Source of the DNA: Oceanomicrobium pacificus
Lineage (GTDB): Bacteria; Pseudomonadota; Alphaproteobacteria; Rhodobacterales; Rhodobacteraceae
Length of the DNA: 64,000 nucleotides
Reading direction: 5' to 3'
NCBI RefSeq assembly: GCF_009833495.1
Contig: NZ_WUWG01000001.1
Coordinates: 1-64,000 of the forward strand
Shown here: in pieces, positions 35,036-44,500 of the stretch
Numbering within the stretch: position 1 is the stretch's first letter
Layout: the number at the start of each line of letters is the position of its first letter
Notes under the pieces: generated by a model
What the model was told of the DNA's origin: nothing
The model's database searches: none
What the model saw: the letters and a program-made list of their open reading frames with translations, nothing else
Program-made: the position numbers and the translations under genes

Positions 35036-35314
35036 GTGAAACAACGGAATGCGGAGCTCATCGCAGTGCAGGCGCTCCTCTGGATGGCCGGGGAGCCGGA
35101 GATGATGGCAGGCTTTCTGGGGGCCAGCGGCGCCAGTGCGACGGACCTGCGTGGCCGCGCGCAAGATCCTGAATTTCTGGGATTTCTCCTCGATTACCTG
35201 TTGATGGATGACCGCGCGGTCGAACAGTTCTGCCAGACAATCGACCTGCCGCCCGACCAGTTGGCGCAGGTGCGCGCGGCGCTGCCCGGCGGCGAGGCGG
35301 TGCACTGGACATGA
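35036..35314 (+). CDS. DUF3572 small protein
   Basis: A 92-residue protein of the DUF3572 family (AVQALLWMAGEPEMM, FLGASG, then FLLDYLLMDDRAVEQFC), helical and without membrane segments. Such genes are common in alphaproteobacteria and of unknown function. The start is taken as GTG at 35036, with AAGGGA about 9 bases upstream; an ATG at 35003 would add 11 Arg-rich residues. It overlaps the HAD gene by four bases (ATGA) and is divergent from pleD, the common rhodobacterial arrangement. Confidence 0.82.
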   Translation: MKQRNAELIAVQALLWMAGEPEMMAGFLGASGASATDLRGRAQDPEFLGFLLDYLLMDDRAVEQFCQTIDLPPDQLAQVRAALPGGEAVHWT

Positions 35315-35982
35315 GCCTCGACGACAGCGCCATCCACCCGGCCACGGCTGCGCAGCTTGAACGGCTCGACCTCGACCCCGACCGGCCGCTCGTCATCGTG
35401 GATGCGGATGAGGTGCTCCTGCGCTTCGCCCTGCCCTTCCGGGCCTTTCTGGAGGCGCGCGGCTACCGGCTGCACCTGACCGAATACAGCCTGACCTATG
35501 CGATCCGGCTCGACGCCTGCGGCTCGGTCGTCGGGGAAGCGGAAAACCGGTCGCTGGTCGAGACTTTCATCGCCGGAGAAACGCGGCACCAGCCGCCCGT
35601 CACAGGGGCCGCCGATGCGCTGCGGCATATCGCGCGATCGGCGCAGGTCACCGTGCTCAGCAATGTGCCGCACACGCATCGCGGCGACCGGCTGGCCAAT
35701 CTGGCCGATCACGGAATGGACTATCCGCTGGTGACCAACAGTGCCGGCAAGGGGCCGGCGCTTGCCGCGCTGGCAGCGCGGATGCGCGCACCGATGGCCT
35801 TTGTCGATGACAGCCCGGCGCAGATCCTGAGCGCCCGCGCCCATGCGCCTGCCATCCGCCGCGTCCATTTCGCCGGTTGCGAGATCGTGGCTGCCATCCT
35901 GCCGGATATGCCCGAAGCGCATTTCCAGAGCCGCAGTTGGGACACGGTGATCGATGACTTGGAACAGAACTTTCTGACCTGA
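35311..35982 (+). CDS. HAD-superfamily hydrolase of unknown substrate
   Basis: A 223-residue HAD-fold protein: motif I VDADEVL (29-35), with Asp-x-Asp, motif II TVLSNVP, motif III Lys in AGKGPALAAL and motif IV VDDSPAQI. It should be a phosphatase or phosphotransferase. It is translationally coupled to the DUF3572 gene. No closer family is recognised. Confidence 0.8.
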   Translation: MSLDDSAIHPATAAQLERLDLDPDRPLVIVDADEVLLRFALPFRAFLEARGYRLHLTEYSLTYAIRLDACGSVVGEAENRSLVETFIAGETRHQPPVTGAADALRHIARSAQVTVLSNVPHTHRGDRLANLADHGMDYPLVTNSAGKGPALAALAARMRAPMAFVDDSPAQILSARAHAPAIRRVHFAGCEIVAAILPDMPEAHFQSRSWDTVIDDLEQNFLT

Positions 35983-35988
35983 CCTGTC

Positions 35989-36627
35989 TCAGGCAGAGCA
36001 GAGCGGCGGAAATCCTTCATAGGCCACGTCATGACGGCCACCGTGATTGTCCATGCCCGGCCGCGTCAGGCAGCCCTTCGGCGCGATGAAACTGTCGATC
36101 CGGCGTTTCGGGCGTTCGTGCCATCCGATGTTGAAAGCGGCCATGCGCGGGAAGAACTGGAGCGTGGAATAGGGCAGATGGTCGTGGATCCACCAGGCCA
36201 GCCCGCGCCAGTCCGCTCCGTCCGCATAGCGGTCGGCAAACCAGGGGATCATGATCGAGGCGGTCGCACCGCTCAGCCCGTCCGCATCCCGCCGGTCCCA
36301 GATATGGCCAGCGTAATTGGCCTCGTTCACGGCACAGCTGTAGCCTGCGTGGCCCGCCCGCTGCTGGGCGTTGCAAAAGCCGTTGACCTCCGGCGAGCGA
36401 TAGGCGGACCGGATCACGATCCGCCCGAAACTCGCCTGCAACGGTTCGAGCAATTCGGAACAGAGCGCCCGCCCGACCGTGATCGCCAGATCCGGATCAT
36501 CGGGAATGTTCGGGATGCCGTGGAAATTCGCGACCTCGCTGTGCAGGAACTCGCGCATGATGAAATTTTGCGACAGGCGCACACGGCCGAGCCGGTCGAG
36601 CGCGGCCACGCTTGCAGGTTTCCTCAT
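35989..36627 (-). CDS. M15-type peptidase-fold protein
   Basis: A 212-residue protein resembling zinc D-Ala-D-Ala carboxypeptidases of family M15 (LSQNFIMREFLHSE near 18-31, IVIRSAYRSPEVN near 70-82, GHIWD around 106). Metal-site residues are only partly obvious by eye: candidate His residues occur at HIWD and near the C-terminus. No signal peptide is seen, which argues for a cytoplasmic or atypical role. It is convergent with the HAD gene with a 6-base gap. Confidence 0.65.
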   Translation of the reverse strand: MRKPASVAALDRLGRVRLSQNFIMREFLHSEVANFHGIPNIPDDPDLAITVGRALCSELLEPLQASFGRIVIRSAYRSPEVNGFCNAQQRAGHAGYSCAVNEANYAGHIWDRRDADGLSGATASIMIPWFADRYADGADWRGLAWWIHDHLPYSTLQFFPRMAAFNIGWHERPKRRIDSFIAPKGCLTRPGMDNHGGRHDVAYEGFPPLCSA

Positions 36628-36655
36628 CCAGCCTCCCCCGCGCCGCCGCGCGGCC

Positions 36656-37087
36656 TCACTGGCTTTCCGCGAAGCTTTTGAACGATTGCATCATCTTCTC
36701 TGTCTGCTTGCGGAACGCGCCCGGCATCAGAAAGGCCATGATCCGCATCATGCCCTTGCACCGGAACTCGGTGTCGATCTGCCAGCGGGTCCTGTCGCCA
36801 AGGGCTTCGAACCGGTTCTCGACGATGTTCCAGACCCCGTCGGCCTCATAGGTAGCCGCGAACCGGTCGGGCAGAGCGCGTTCGGTGATCGTCTCCACCA
36901 TCTCGATCTCCCTCTTGCCCATCTGGTAGCGCAGGCGCGAGACCGCACCTTCCTGCCCGGGGCTGCCGGACACATGGTCGAAGCTGACCAGCCCGTCCTG
37001 CCATTTGGGCAGGTTCTCGGTTGAATCGAACAGCGCTATCACCGTGTCACGCGGCCGGTTTATGGTGCAGTCGCAGGAATAGTTCAT
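36656..37087 (-). CDS. SRPBCC-family (START/polyketide-cyclase-like) protein
   Basis: A 143-residue protein with the SRPBCC ligand-binding fold pattern (N-terminal INRPRDTVIALFDSTENLPKW, central beta-rich part, C-terminal amphipathic helix FRKQTEKMMQSFKSFAE). It may bind a hydrophobic ligand. The ATG at 37087 has a GGAGAG ribosome site; an upstream ATG at 37138 does not. Ligand unknown. Confidence 0.82.
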   Translation of the reverse strand: MNYSCDCTINRPRDTVIALFDSTENLPKWQDGLVSFDHVSGSPGQEGAVSRLRYQMGKREIEMVETITERALPDRFAATYEADGVWNIVENRFEALGDRTRWQIDTEFRCKGMMRIMAFLMPGAFRKQTEKMMQSFKSFAESQ

Positions 37088-37150
37088 GCCGCTCTCCATT
37101 GTTGACGCAGGGTCAACCATAAGCGGCGGCAGGCCCACCTTCCAAGTGTT

Positions 37151-37594
37151 TCAATCCGGCCAGTCCATGCGCAAAAGCCCCGTCAGCGCGTCGCGAAGCC
37201 TGTCCGGTAGCGGCACGGGGCGCCGGGTGTCCCTGTCCACATAGACATGCACGAACCGGGCATCGGCTGCGGCAGCATCCACGCTTTCGGCAAAGAGGCC
37301 CACGCGATAGACGACCGAGGACCGCCCCAGATGGGCAACCGCCAGACCGGCCTCCACCGGTGCGGGAAAGCCGAGCGGGGCGTGGAACCGGCAGCCCGTT
37401 TCCGCGACCAGCCCGATCACCGGACCGCCCGGCACGTCGAGCGCGCCCGACCGGGCCAGCCAGCCGTTTACCGCCGTGTCCACATATTCGTAGTAGGTCG
37501 CATTGTTCATGTGCGCGTAGACATCATTGTCGCGCCACCTTGTCGTCATCGTCTCGAAATGCACATAGTGGCCGCGGGTCGGGCTCTGTCGCAT
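37151..37594 (-). CDS. hotdog-fold acyl-CoA thioesterase (4HBT family)
   Basis: A 147-residue hotdog-fold enzyme with the 4HBT signature TTRWRDNDVYAHMNNATYYEY near residues 17-37, containing the catalytic Asp of RDND and the HMNN turn. It should hydrolyse acyl-CoA or a related thioester. The substrate cannot be told from sequence. It is divergent from the phosphatase gene. Confidence 0.9.
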   Translation of the reverse strand: MRQSPTRGHYVHFETMTTRWRDNDVYAHMNNATYYEYVDTAVNGWLARSGALDVPGGPVIGLVAETGCRFHAPLGFPAPVEAGLAVAHLGRSSVVYRVGLFAESVDAAAADARFVHVYVDRDTRRPVPLPDRLRDALTGLLRMDWPD

Positions 37595-37652
37595 CGGCGG
37601 GTCCTTCCTTGGGAGCGGAATAGAAGGCTAGCAGGCCGGGAAAGGGACGCAA

Positions 37653-38351
37653 GTGACACGGAAATGCTCGGCCCTGCTCTTCGACAAGGACGGCACGCTC
37701 TTCGATTTTCAGGCGACATGGGGTGGCTGGTTCGCGGGCGTGCTGCGTGACCTGTCAGGCGGCGACAAGGCGCTGGAAGCCGATCTGGCCGCGGCCCTGT
37801 CCTTCGACCTGCAGGCGACGCGGTTCCAGCCCGACAGTCCGGCCATCGCGGGCACGCTGGAGGAGATCGTGACCCGTCTGATCGCGGCCGGCGCGCAGCA
37901 GGAGCGCGACGGATTGCGGGTCCTGCTGGAGACCAGTTCGGCGGATGTTGCCCCTGCCCCGGTCACCGCACTGGGGCCGTTGTTCGACCGTTTCGCGGCG
38001 GCGGGGCTGCCCTGCGGACTGGCAACCAACGACGCAGAAGCGCCGGCCCGCGCACAACTCGACGTGCTGGGGCTCCTGCCGGCCTTCACCTTCATCGCGG
38101 GCTATGACAGCGGCTTCGGCGCCAAACCCGAACCCGGCCAGTTGCTGGCTTTTGCCGATCTGATCGGCCATGCGCCGAACGGGATCGCAATGATCGGTGA
38201 CAGTACCCATGATCTGGAAGCGGCCAGGGCTGCCGGGATGATCGCGGTGGGCGTGCTGACCGGACCGTCGCCGCGCGCGGAACTCGCGCCCCATGCCGAT
38301 CTGCTCGTCGACAGTATCGCGGACCTGCCGGACTGGCTCGGCATCGCCTGA
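37653..38351 (+). CDS. HAD-IA phosphatase (phosphoglycolate-phosphatase-like)
   Basis: A 232-residue HAD subclass IA hydrolase: motif I LLFDKDGTLFD (8-18), a helical cap at about 20-90, motif II Thr in GLATNDAEA, Lys in GAKPEPGQ and motif IV MIGDSTHDLEAA. The FDKDGTLFDFQ start is common in a Rhodobacteraceae phosphoglycolate-phosphatase-like group. GTG at 37653 is the start, after AAAGGGA. Confidence 0.88.
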   Translation: MTRKCSALLFDKDGTLFDFQATWGGWFAGVLRDLSGGDKALEADLAAALSFDLQATRFQPDSPAIAGTLEEIVTRLIAAGAQQERDGLRVLLETSSADVAPAPVTALGPLFDRFAAAGLPCGLATNDAEAPARAQLDVLGLLPAFTFIAGYDSGFGAKPEPGQLLAFADLIGHAPNGIAMIGDSTHDLEAARAAGMIAVGVLTGPSPRAELAPHADLLVDSIADLPDWLGIA

Positions 38352-38404
38352 GCGTGACGGCGCCACGCGGCGGCGTTTCGCAATTGGTGATGTCTGGAAA
38401 GGTT

Positions 38405-38491
38405 CTCTGGAGCGGGCGATGAGATTCGAACTCACGACCCTAACCTTGGCAAGGTTATGCTCTACCCCTGAGCTACGCCCGCGTCCGAGAA
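38405..38491 (-). repeat. 87-bp direct repeat copy 1 containing tRNA-Gly
   Basis: Bases 38405-38491 match 40556-40642 except for one base (38483 G against 40634 A). The repeat covers the whole tRNA-Gly gene plus 3 flanking bases on one side and 9 on the other. Confidence 0.9.
38408..38482 (-). tRNA. tRNA-Gly(GCC)
   Basis: The minus strand reads GCGGGCGTAGCTCAGGGGTA at the 5' end and ends in CGCCCGCTCCA, with the CCA encoded. The 7-bp acceptor stem (GCGGGCG/CGCCCGC), the anticodon GCC in loop TTGCCAA and a T loop TTCGAAT are all present; 75 bases. It is identical to the copy at 40559-40633. Confidence 0.97.
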
Positions 38492-38567
38492 CGCCCGTTT
38501 GCTACATCAAGCGCCCGCCCCCCGCAAGAGCAAAAATCGGATGGGCTGCCGGATCACGGCCCGGACG

Positions 38568-39761
38568 TCAGGCGATCTGCACACCGCCGCGCCAGACAGT
38601 GCGGATGACCGGAAGCTCGCCCAGCAGGTGCACCCGTTGCAGGTCGGCAAGCGCGCCGTTCGCGATCCGCCCGCGATCTGCCAGCCGCGCGGCATCGGCG
38701 GGCGCAGCGGTGACGGTCGCGACGGCGCGGGGCAGATCATCCCAGAGCCGCGCAAGCCGGACCACCGAACCGACGAGCAGCGAGGGCACATAGTCCGACG
38801 ACACGATGTCGAGAAGTCCGCGCTCAGCCAGATCACCGGCCGAGACATTGCCCGAATGCGAGCCGCCGCGGACCAGATTGGGCGCGCCCATGATGATCTG
38901 CTGACCGGCGTCGCGGCACGCCTCTGCCGCTTCCACCGTGGTCGGAAACTCGGCCAGCCGGATACCCTGACGCGCGGAATGGGCGACCTGCTCGGCCGTG
39001 GTATCGTCATGGCTCGCCAATGGCGCGCCGAGCCGGGCGGCCGCCGCCACGATTGCCTGCTCATGCGCGTCCCCCACCCGCGCGCGCAACTCGTGCTGGA
39101 CCGCGATGTGCGCGACAAACTCGACCTCCGACATGGCGTATTTGCCGGTGTAATATTCCCGCAGCTTGTCGAGGTCGCGGAACTGCCGCTGGCCGGGCGT
39201 ATGGTCCATCATGCTGACAAGGCCGACCCGGTCCTCCGGCCCGAACGCGTCGAACTCGGAGATGAGCGAATCCGAGCAGATCTCGGCCCGCAGGTGGATC
39301 AGGTGGCGCACCTTCAGCATTTTGGCCGCGCGCAGGTCGAGGATCTCGGTCGCCACGGCCCGCGCATATTCGCCGAAACCGGTGCTGGTGCCCGCCGCCG
39401 ATCCGACGCGCAACGCGTCGAAGACGGTGGTGATCCCGCAACTGGCCAACTCGCCATCATGGGCAAGGATCGCGCTGCCATGGGGCATCTGCACGCCCGG
39501 GCGCGGCTCGATATGGCGCTCCAAATTGTCTGTATGCAGCTCCACGAACCCCGGCAGGAGCAGATCGCCTTCCAGGTCCGTCGCGCCGCTTGGCACCTGA
39601 TCGCCTTCGGTGATATCGACGACCCTGCCGTCCGCCACATGGACGGCGCCGCGCATCACCCGGTCGGGCAGAATCAGCCGGGCATTGGCGAGGCACATTT
39701 CCAGCCCGACAGGTGTGTCACCGGCAGGGGCATCGATGGAATTATGGAGCAGGCGTGTCAT
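38568..39761 (-). CDS. phnM: alpha-D-ribose 1-methylphosphonate 5-triphosphate diphosphatase
   Basis: A 397-residue amidohydrolase-fold enzyme of the carbon-phosphorus lyase pathway. It removes diphosphate from ribose-1-methylphosphonate 5-triphosphate. Metal-site residues include H76 (ELHTDN) and H83; HLRAE, SHDDTT and SSDYVPSLL are typical of PhnM. The rest of the C-P lyase set (phnG-L) is not in the window. It is divergent from the DUF1045 gene and the two start codons overlap in one CATG. Confidence 0.95.
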   Translation of the reverse strand: MTRLLHNSIDAPAGDTPVGLEMCLANARLILPDRVMRGAVHVADGRVVDITEGDQVPSGATDLEGDLLLPGFVELHTDNLERHIEPRPGVQMPHGSAILAHDGELASCGITTVFDALRVGSAAGTSTGFGEYARAVATEILDLRAAKMLKVRHLIHLRAEICSDSLISEFDAFGPEDRVGLVSMMDHTPGQRQFRDLDKLREYYTGKYAMSEVEFVAHIAVQHELRARVGDAHEQAIVAAAARLGAPLASHDDTTAEQVAHSARQGIRLAEFPTTVEAAEACRDAGQQIIMGAPNLVRGGSHSGNVSAGDLAERGLLDIVSSDYVPSLLVGSVVRLARLWDDLPRAVATVTAAPADAARLADRGRIANGALADLQRVHLLGELPVIRTVWRGGVQIA

Positions 39762-40494
39762 GGCGGACTTCCGGCGGTTTGCAATCTATCATCTGCCCGA
39801 TCAGGCGGCGCTGTCCAGCTTCGGGGCGCGGTGGCTGGGCTGGGATATCGACACGGGATCGGTGCCGTCGGCGTGGTGCGGTGCCGCCATGGAAACAGGC
39901 GGAAACGGGTCTGAAATCACTGTGCCGGACGCGGACCGCGCAGCGGTCGCGCATCTGACGGAGACACCACGGAAATACGGATTTCATGCCACCGTCAAGC
40001 CGCCATTCCGGTTGGCGGAAGGCGTCAGCGCCGATGCGCTGGCCAGCGCGGCGCGGGATTTGGCGTCTCAGACCCGGCCGGTCACGCTTCATGGCCTGAC
40101 CATTGCGCGGCTGGGCCACTTCCTTGCACTGGTGCCGGACGGGCCGAGCGGCGCGCTCGAGGACATGGCCTTCAACTGGGTGAAGGCGCTTGACCGGTTC
40201 CGCGCGCCCCCGAGCGACAGCGAGCTGGACCGGCGGCGGGCAGCCGGGCTGTCGGCGCGACAGGAGGCGCTCCTGCAAGACTGGGGCTATCCGTTTGTCG
40301 GACCCGAATTCCGCTTCCACATGACCCTGACCGGACGGCTCGCCGATGCGGCGACCGAAAGGGCCGCGCGCGGCCTGATCGCCACCTGTCTGCCCGAAAT
40401 ACCGCGCCCGTATATAGTCGCGTCCCTCGCACTCGTGGGCGAGCGACCGGACGGGCGGTTCGAAACCATCGAACAGCTGCCTCTGACGGGCTGA
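39760..40494 (+). CDS. DUF1045 2H-phosphoesterase, phosphonate-associated
   Basis: A 244-residue protein of the DUF1045 family, often annotated as a putative phosphonate-metabolism protein. It has two HxT/S motifs of the 2H phosphoesterase fold: HAT at 76-78 (GFHATVKPPF) and HMT at 187-189 (FHMTLTG). This fold opens cyclic phosphodiesters. In the C-P lyase pathway the cyclic 1,2-phosphate of ribose is opened by PhnP in E. coli; no phnP is seen here, so this protein may do that job (inference). Start codons of this gene and phnM overlap. Confidence 0.9.
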   Translation: MADFRRFAIYHLPDQAALSSFGARWLGWDIDTGSVPSAWCGAAMETGGNGSEITVPDADRAAVAHLTETPRKYGFHATVKPPFRLAEGVSADALASAARDLASQTRPVTLHGLTIARLGHFLALVPDGPSGALEDMAFNWVKALDRFRAPPSDSELDRRRAAGLSARQEALLQDWGYPFVGPEFRFHMTLTGRLADAATERAARGLIATCLPEIPRPYIVASLALVGERPDGRFETIEQLPLTG

Positions 40495-40512
40495 ACATCC
40501 TGAGCAGACAAG

Positions 40513-40550
40513 AAAAAAGGACCGGCACGCTGACGTGCGGTCCCTTCTTT
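40513..40550. terminator. bidirectional intrinsic terminator (DUF1045 gene and tRNA-Gly)
   Basis: GGACCGGCACG (40519-40529) pairs with CGTGCGGTCC (40534-40543) with one bulged G. Six A on the left give TTTTTT for the leftward tRNA-Gly transcript; TTCTTT follows on the right. Confidence 0.85.
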
Positions 40551-40555
40551 GGATC

Positions 40556-40642
40556 CTCTGGAGCGGGCGATGAGATTCGAACTCACGACCCTAACCTTGG
40601 CAAGGTTATGCTCTACCCCTGAGCTACGCCCGCATCCGAGAA
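40556..40642 (-). repeat. 87-bp direct repeat copy 2 containing tRNA-Gly
   Basis: Second copy of the repeat at 38405-38491, same orientation, one mismatch, 2151 bases away. The phnM and DUF1045 genes lie between the two copies. Confidence 0.9.
40559..40633 (-). tRNA. tRNA-Gly(GCC), second copy
   Basis: Identical over all 75 bases to the copy at 38408-38482, with encoded CCA and anticodon GCC. It has its own promoter-like boxes upstream and a terminator downstream. Confidence 0.97.
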
Positions 40643-40650
40643 TGGAGGCG

Positions 40651-40678
40651 GTTATACTGCGCCTGCGGACGGCTGCAA
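40651..40678 (-). promoter_or_regulatory. putative promoter of tRNA-Gly copy 2
   Basis: On the minus strand TTGCAG (40678-40673) and TATAAC (40656-40651) are 16 bases apart and end 18 bases before the tRNA 5' end. Confidence 0.55.
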
Positions 40679-40711
40679 GCGCAAAATAGACCGGTAGCTG
40701 CGAAAATTTTC

Positions 40712-41566
40712 CTAGCGCCGCCAGAGGTCCAGATGATCGGCCAGATAGGTGTCGAGGCTGCGCGGTGCGCGGCCCAGAAGCCGGCCGAGCGTCGGATCGG
40801 GCGTCGCTGCCTGACCGAAGCGCAGGCCGACATGCAGGACGGTCTGAACGAGGATGGCCATGGCTGGTTTTCCGTCGCGGCGCAGGTGCAGCGCATAACC
40901 CGGAATGGAAGCCGGCACATAATCAACCGGTCTGCCCAACAGCGCCGAAAGCGTGGCGGCCGCATGATCGAAGCCCACGGCCTCCGCTCCGGTCAGCACA
41001 TAGGCGCGGCCGACATGCGCCACCGGATCGGTGAGCGCGGCCAGCGCCACCTCGGCGACGTCGCGCAGATCGACAAAGGTCACGCGACCTTGCCCTGCCG
41101 GCACATAGATCCGGTCGTCCCGCAGGATATCATCGCGATAGGCATCACCGAAATTCTGGGCAAAGAAGCCGGGCCGCAGGATGGTGGCCGGCTTGCCGCC
41201 CAGCGCCTGTTCCACCTTGTGATGCGGCACCCAGCTTTTTCGGTCCGCACCGTCGACGGACAAAAAGACGATCTGCGCCACGCCCGCCGCATAGGCCCGG
41301 TCGCAGAAGGGCAGAAGGGTGGCGTCCATGTCGGCAATGGCCGGCGGCCGCAGAAGGAAGACCGACCGGATGCCCGCAAGGGCGGCATCCCATGTGGCGG
41401 GATCCGTGAAATCGAAGGCGACCGCGTCGCCGGGCACGTCATCGCGTGCCCGCGCCGGCGACCGGAGCGCCTGGCGGGCAAGGACACCGGCCCTGGCCAT
41501 CACGTCCAGAAGCGCCTGCCCCATATTGCCGCCCGCACCAGTGATCAGGACCTCCGGCGCGGGCAT
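40712..41566 (-). CDS. NmrA-like NAD(P)-binding oxidoreductase
   Basis: A 284-residue Rossmann-fold protein of the NmrA/atypical SDR group. The dinucleotide motif ITGAGGNMG lies at 8-16, with VFLLRPP and VFLSVDG strands and RPGFFAQNF in the middle. No YxxxK catalytic pair is evident, as in regulatory NmrA-type proteins. It starts five bases after the pyruvate carboxylase stop on the same strand, so it is probably co-transcribed with it. Substrate unknown. Confidence 0.85.
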   Translation of the reverse strand: MPAPEVLITGAGGNMGQALLDVMARAGVLARQALRSPARARDDVPGDAVAFDFTDPATWDAALAGIRSVFLLRPPAIADMDATLLPFCDRAYAAGVAQIVFLSVDGADRKSWVPHHKVEQALGGKPATILRPGFFAQNFGDAYRDDILRDDRIYVPAGQGRVTFVDLRDVAEVALAALTDPVAHVGRAYVLTGAEAVGFDHAAATLSALLGRPVDYVPASIPGYALHLRRDGKPAMAILVQTVLHVGLRFGQAATPDPTLGRLLGRAPRSLDTYLADHLDLWRR

Positions 41567-41571
41567 GGGCG

Positions 41572-44500
41572 TTACTCCAGTTCGACGAGCAGGTCTTTCG
41601 CGTCAACCTGCGCGCCCGGCTGCACATGCACCTCCGCCACTGTGGCGTCACGGTCGGCATAGATGCCGGTTTCCATCTTCATCGCCTCGATGGTCAGAAG
41701 AAGGTCACCCTCCTTCACCGCCTGTCCGGCCTTGGCAGGCACGGTTGCGATGACACCGGGCATCGGGGCGCCGATATGGTTGGCATTCCCGGCCTCGGCC
41801 TTCGGCTTGACGACATTGGCGGCGGTCACGGTGCGGTTCGGCACGCGGATCGTCCGGGGCTGGCCGTTCAGTTCGAAGAAGACGCGCACCTGCCCTTCCT
41901 CGTTCGTCTCGCCCACCGCCTGCAGGCGGATTTCCAGCGTCTTGCCCGGATCGATCTCCAGCGAGATCTGCTGTCCCGGGACCATCCCGTAGAAAAAGAC
42001 CGGCGTCGGCAGTGTCCGGACCGGGCCGTAATCGCGGTGCCGGCCCATATAGTCGAGGAAAACCTTGGGATACATGAGGTAGCCGCAAAGATCCTCGTCA
42101 TCGACCTCGAAACCGCCCAGTTCCGCCGACAGGTCGGCCCGCACCTTTTCCAGATCAACCGGTTCCATATGGGCGCCCGGGCGGGTGACCATCGGCGTCT
42201 CGCCCTTCAGCACCTTGGACTGGATGCCATCGGGGAACCCGCCCGGCGGCTGGCCGAGATTGCCGCGCATCATGTCGACGACCGAATCGGGGAAAGCCAC
42301 ATCCGTGTCCGGGTCCTCCACCTGCGCGCGGGTCAGGTTCTGGCTGACCATCATCAGCGCCATGTCGCCCACGACCTTGGACGACGGTGTCACCTTCACG
42401 ATGTCGCCGAACATCTGGTTGACCTCGGCATAGGTCTTGGCGACCTCGGGCCAGCGTTCCTCGAGCCCCAGGCTCCGCGCCTGCGCCTTGAGGTTGGTGA
42501 ACTGGCCGCCCGGCATCTCGTGCAGATAGACCTCGGAGGCCGGCGCCGGCAAGCCGCTCTCGAAGGCGGCATATTGAGCGCGCACCCGCTCCCAATAGTC
42601 GGAAATATCGCGGATCGCCTCGATGTCGAGCCCGGTATCGCGGCCCGTGTGATGCAGCGCCTCCACGATCGAGCCGAGGCAGGGCTGAGAGGTGCCGCCC
42701 GAGAAAGCATCCATTGCCGCATCGACCGCATCCACGCCGGCCTGCGCGGCCGCAAGGATCGTGGCCGCGGAAATGCCGCTCGTGTCATGGGTGTGGAAAT
42801 GGATCGGCAGGCCGATCTCTTCCTTGAGCGCCTTGACCAGCACCCGCGCCGCTTCGGGCTTCAGAAGCCCCGCCATGTCCTTCAGGCCGAGCACATGGGC
42901 GCCTGCATCGCGCAGGTCCTTACCCATGTCGACATAGTATTTCAGGTCATATTTGGCCCGATCCGGGTCCATGATGTCGCCGGTGTAGCAGATGGTACCC
43001 TCGCAGACCTTGCCGGCCTCGACCACCGCATCCATCGCGACGCGCATGTTCTCCACCCAGTTGAGGCTGTCGAAGACGCGGAACACATCCACGCCCGTCT
43101 CGGCCGCCTGGGCCACGAATTTCTGCACCACATTGTCGGGATAATTGGTGTAGCCGACGCCGTTCGACGCGCGCAGGAGCATCTGCGTCATCAGGTTCGG
43201 CATCCGCTTGCGCAGGTCGCGCAGACGCTGCCAGGGGCATTCCTGAAGGAACCGGTAGGCCACGTCGAAGGTCGCCCCGCCCCAGCATTCGACGGAGAAA
43301 AGCTCCGGCAGATTGTGGGCATAGGCCTCGGCTACGTTGATCATGTCGATCGACCGCATCCGGGTGGCCAGCAGGGACTGGTGCCCGTCACGCATGGTCG
43401 TATCGGTCAGGAGCAGGCGCTCCTGTTTCAGCATCCAGTCGGCCACGGCCTGCGGGCCCTCGGCCTCCAGCAGGTTGCGCGTGCCCGGCGCGGGTGCGGC
43501 ATCGCGAAAGCCCACCAGATGCGGCGGCTTGAATTCACCCGGCAGCGGACGGTTCGCGGTCTCCGGATGACCGTTCACCGAAATGTCCGCAATGTAGGTC
43601 AGGATCTTCGTCGCCCGGTCACGGCGCTTCTTGAAGGTGAAGAGCTCCGGCGTCGTGTCGATGAATTTCGTGGTGTAGCTGTTGTCGAGAAAGGTCGGAT
43701 GCTGCAGCAGGTTCTCGACAAAGGCGATGTTGGTGGACACGCCGCGGATGCGGAACTCGCGCAGCGACCGGTCCATGCGCGCAATCGCGGTCTCCGGCGT
43801 CGGACCCCAGGCCGTCACCTTGACCAGAAGACTGTCATAGAAGCGCGTGATGACCGCGCCGGAATAGGCGGTGCCGCCGTCAAGCCGGATGCCCATGCCA
43901 TTGGCCGGACGATAGGCGGTGATGCGGCCATAGTCGGGAATGAAATTGTTCTGCGGATCCTCGGTCGTGACGCGGCACTGGAGCGCATGGCCGTTCAGGC
44001 GCACCTCCGACTGGTCGGCCTTGCCGGTGGCCTCGGCAATGGTCTTGCCCTCCGCCAGCAGGATCTGGGCACGAACAATATCGATGCCGGTCACTTCCTC
44101 CGTGACCGTATGCTCGACCTGGACCCGCGGGTTCACCTCGATGAAGTAGAACTCCCCGCTGTCCATATCCATCAGGAATTCGACGGTCCCCGCGCAGCGA
44201 TAGCCGACATGGGCGCAGATCCGGCGGCCAAGCTCGCAAAGTTCCTCCCGCTGGGCCTGGCTCAGATAGGGCGCGGGCGCGCGCTCCACCACTTTCTGGT
44301 TGCGACGCTGGACCGAGCAGTCGCGCTCCCACAGGTGATACATGCCGCCATAATCGTCGCCGAGGATCTGCACCTCGACATGCCGCGCGCGCAGGACGAG
44401 CTTTTCCAGATAGCCTTCGCCGTTGCCGAAGGCGTTTTCAGCCTCGCGCCGGCCTTCGAGCACTTTCTCTTCCAGTTCGTCCTCGGACATGATCGGACGC

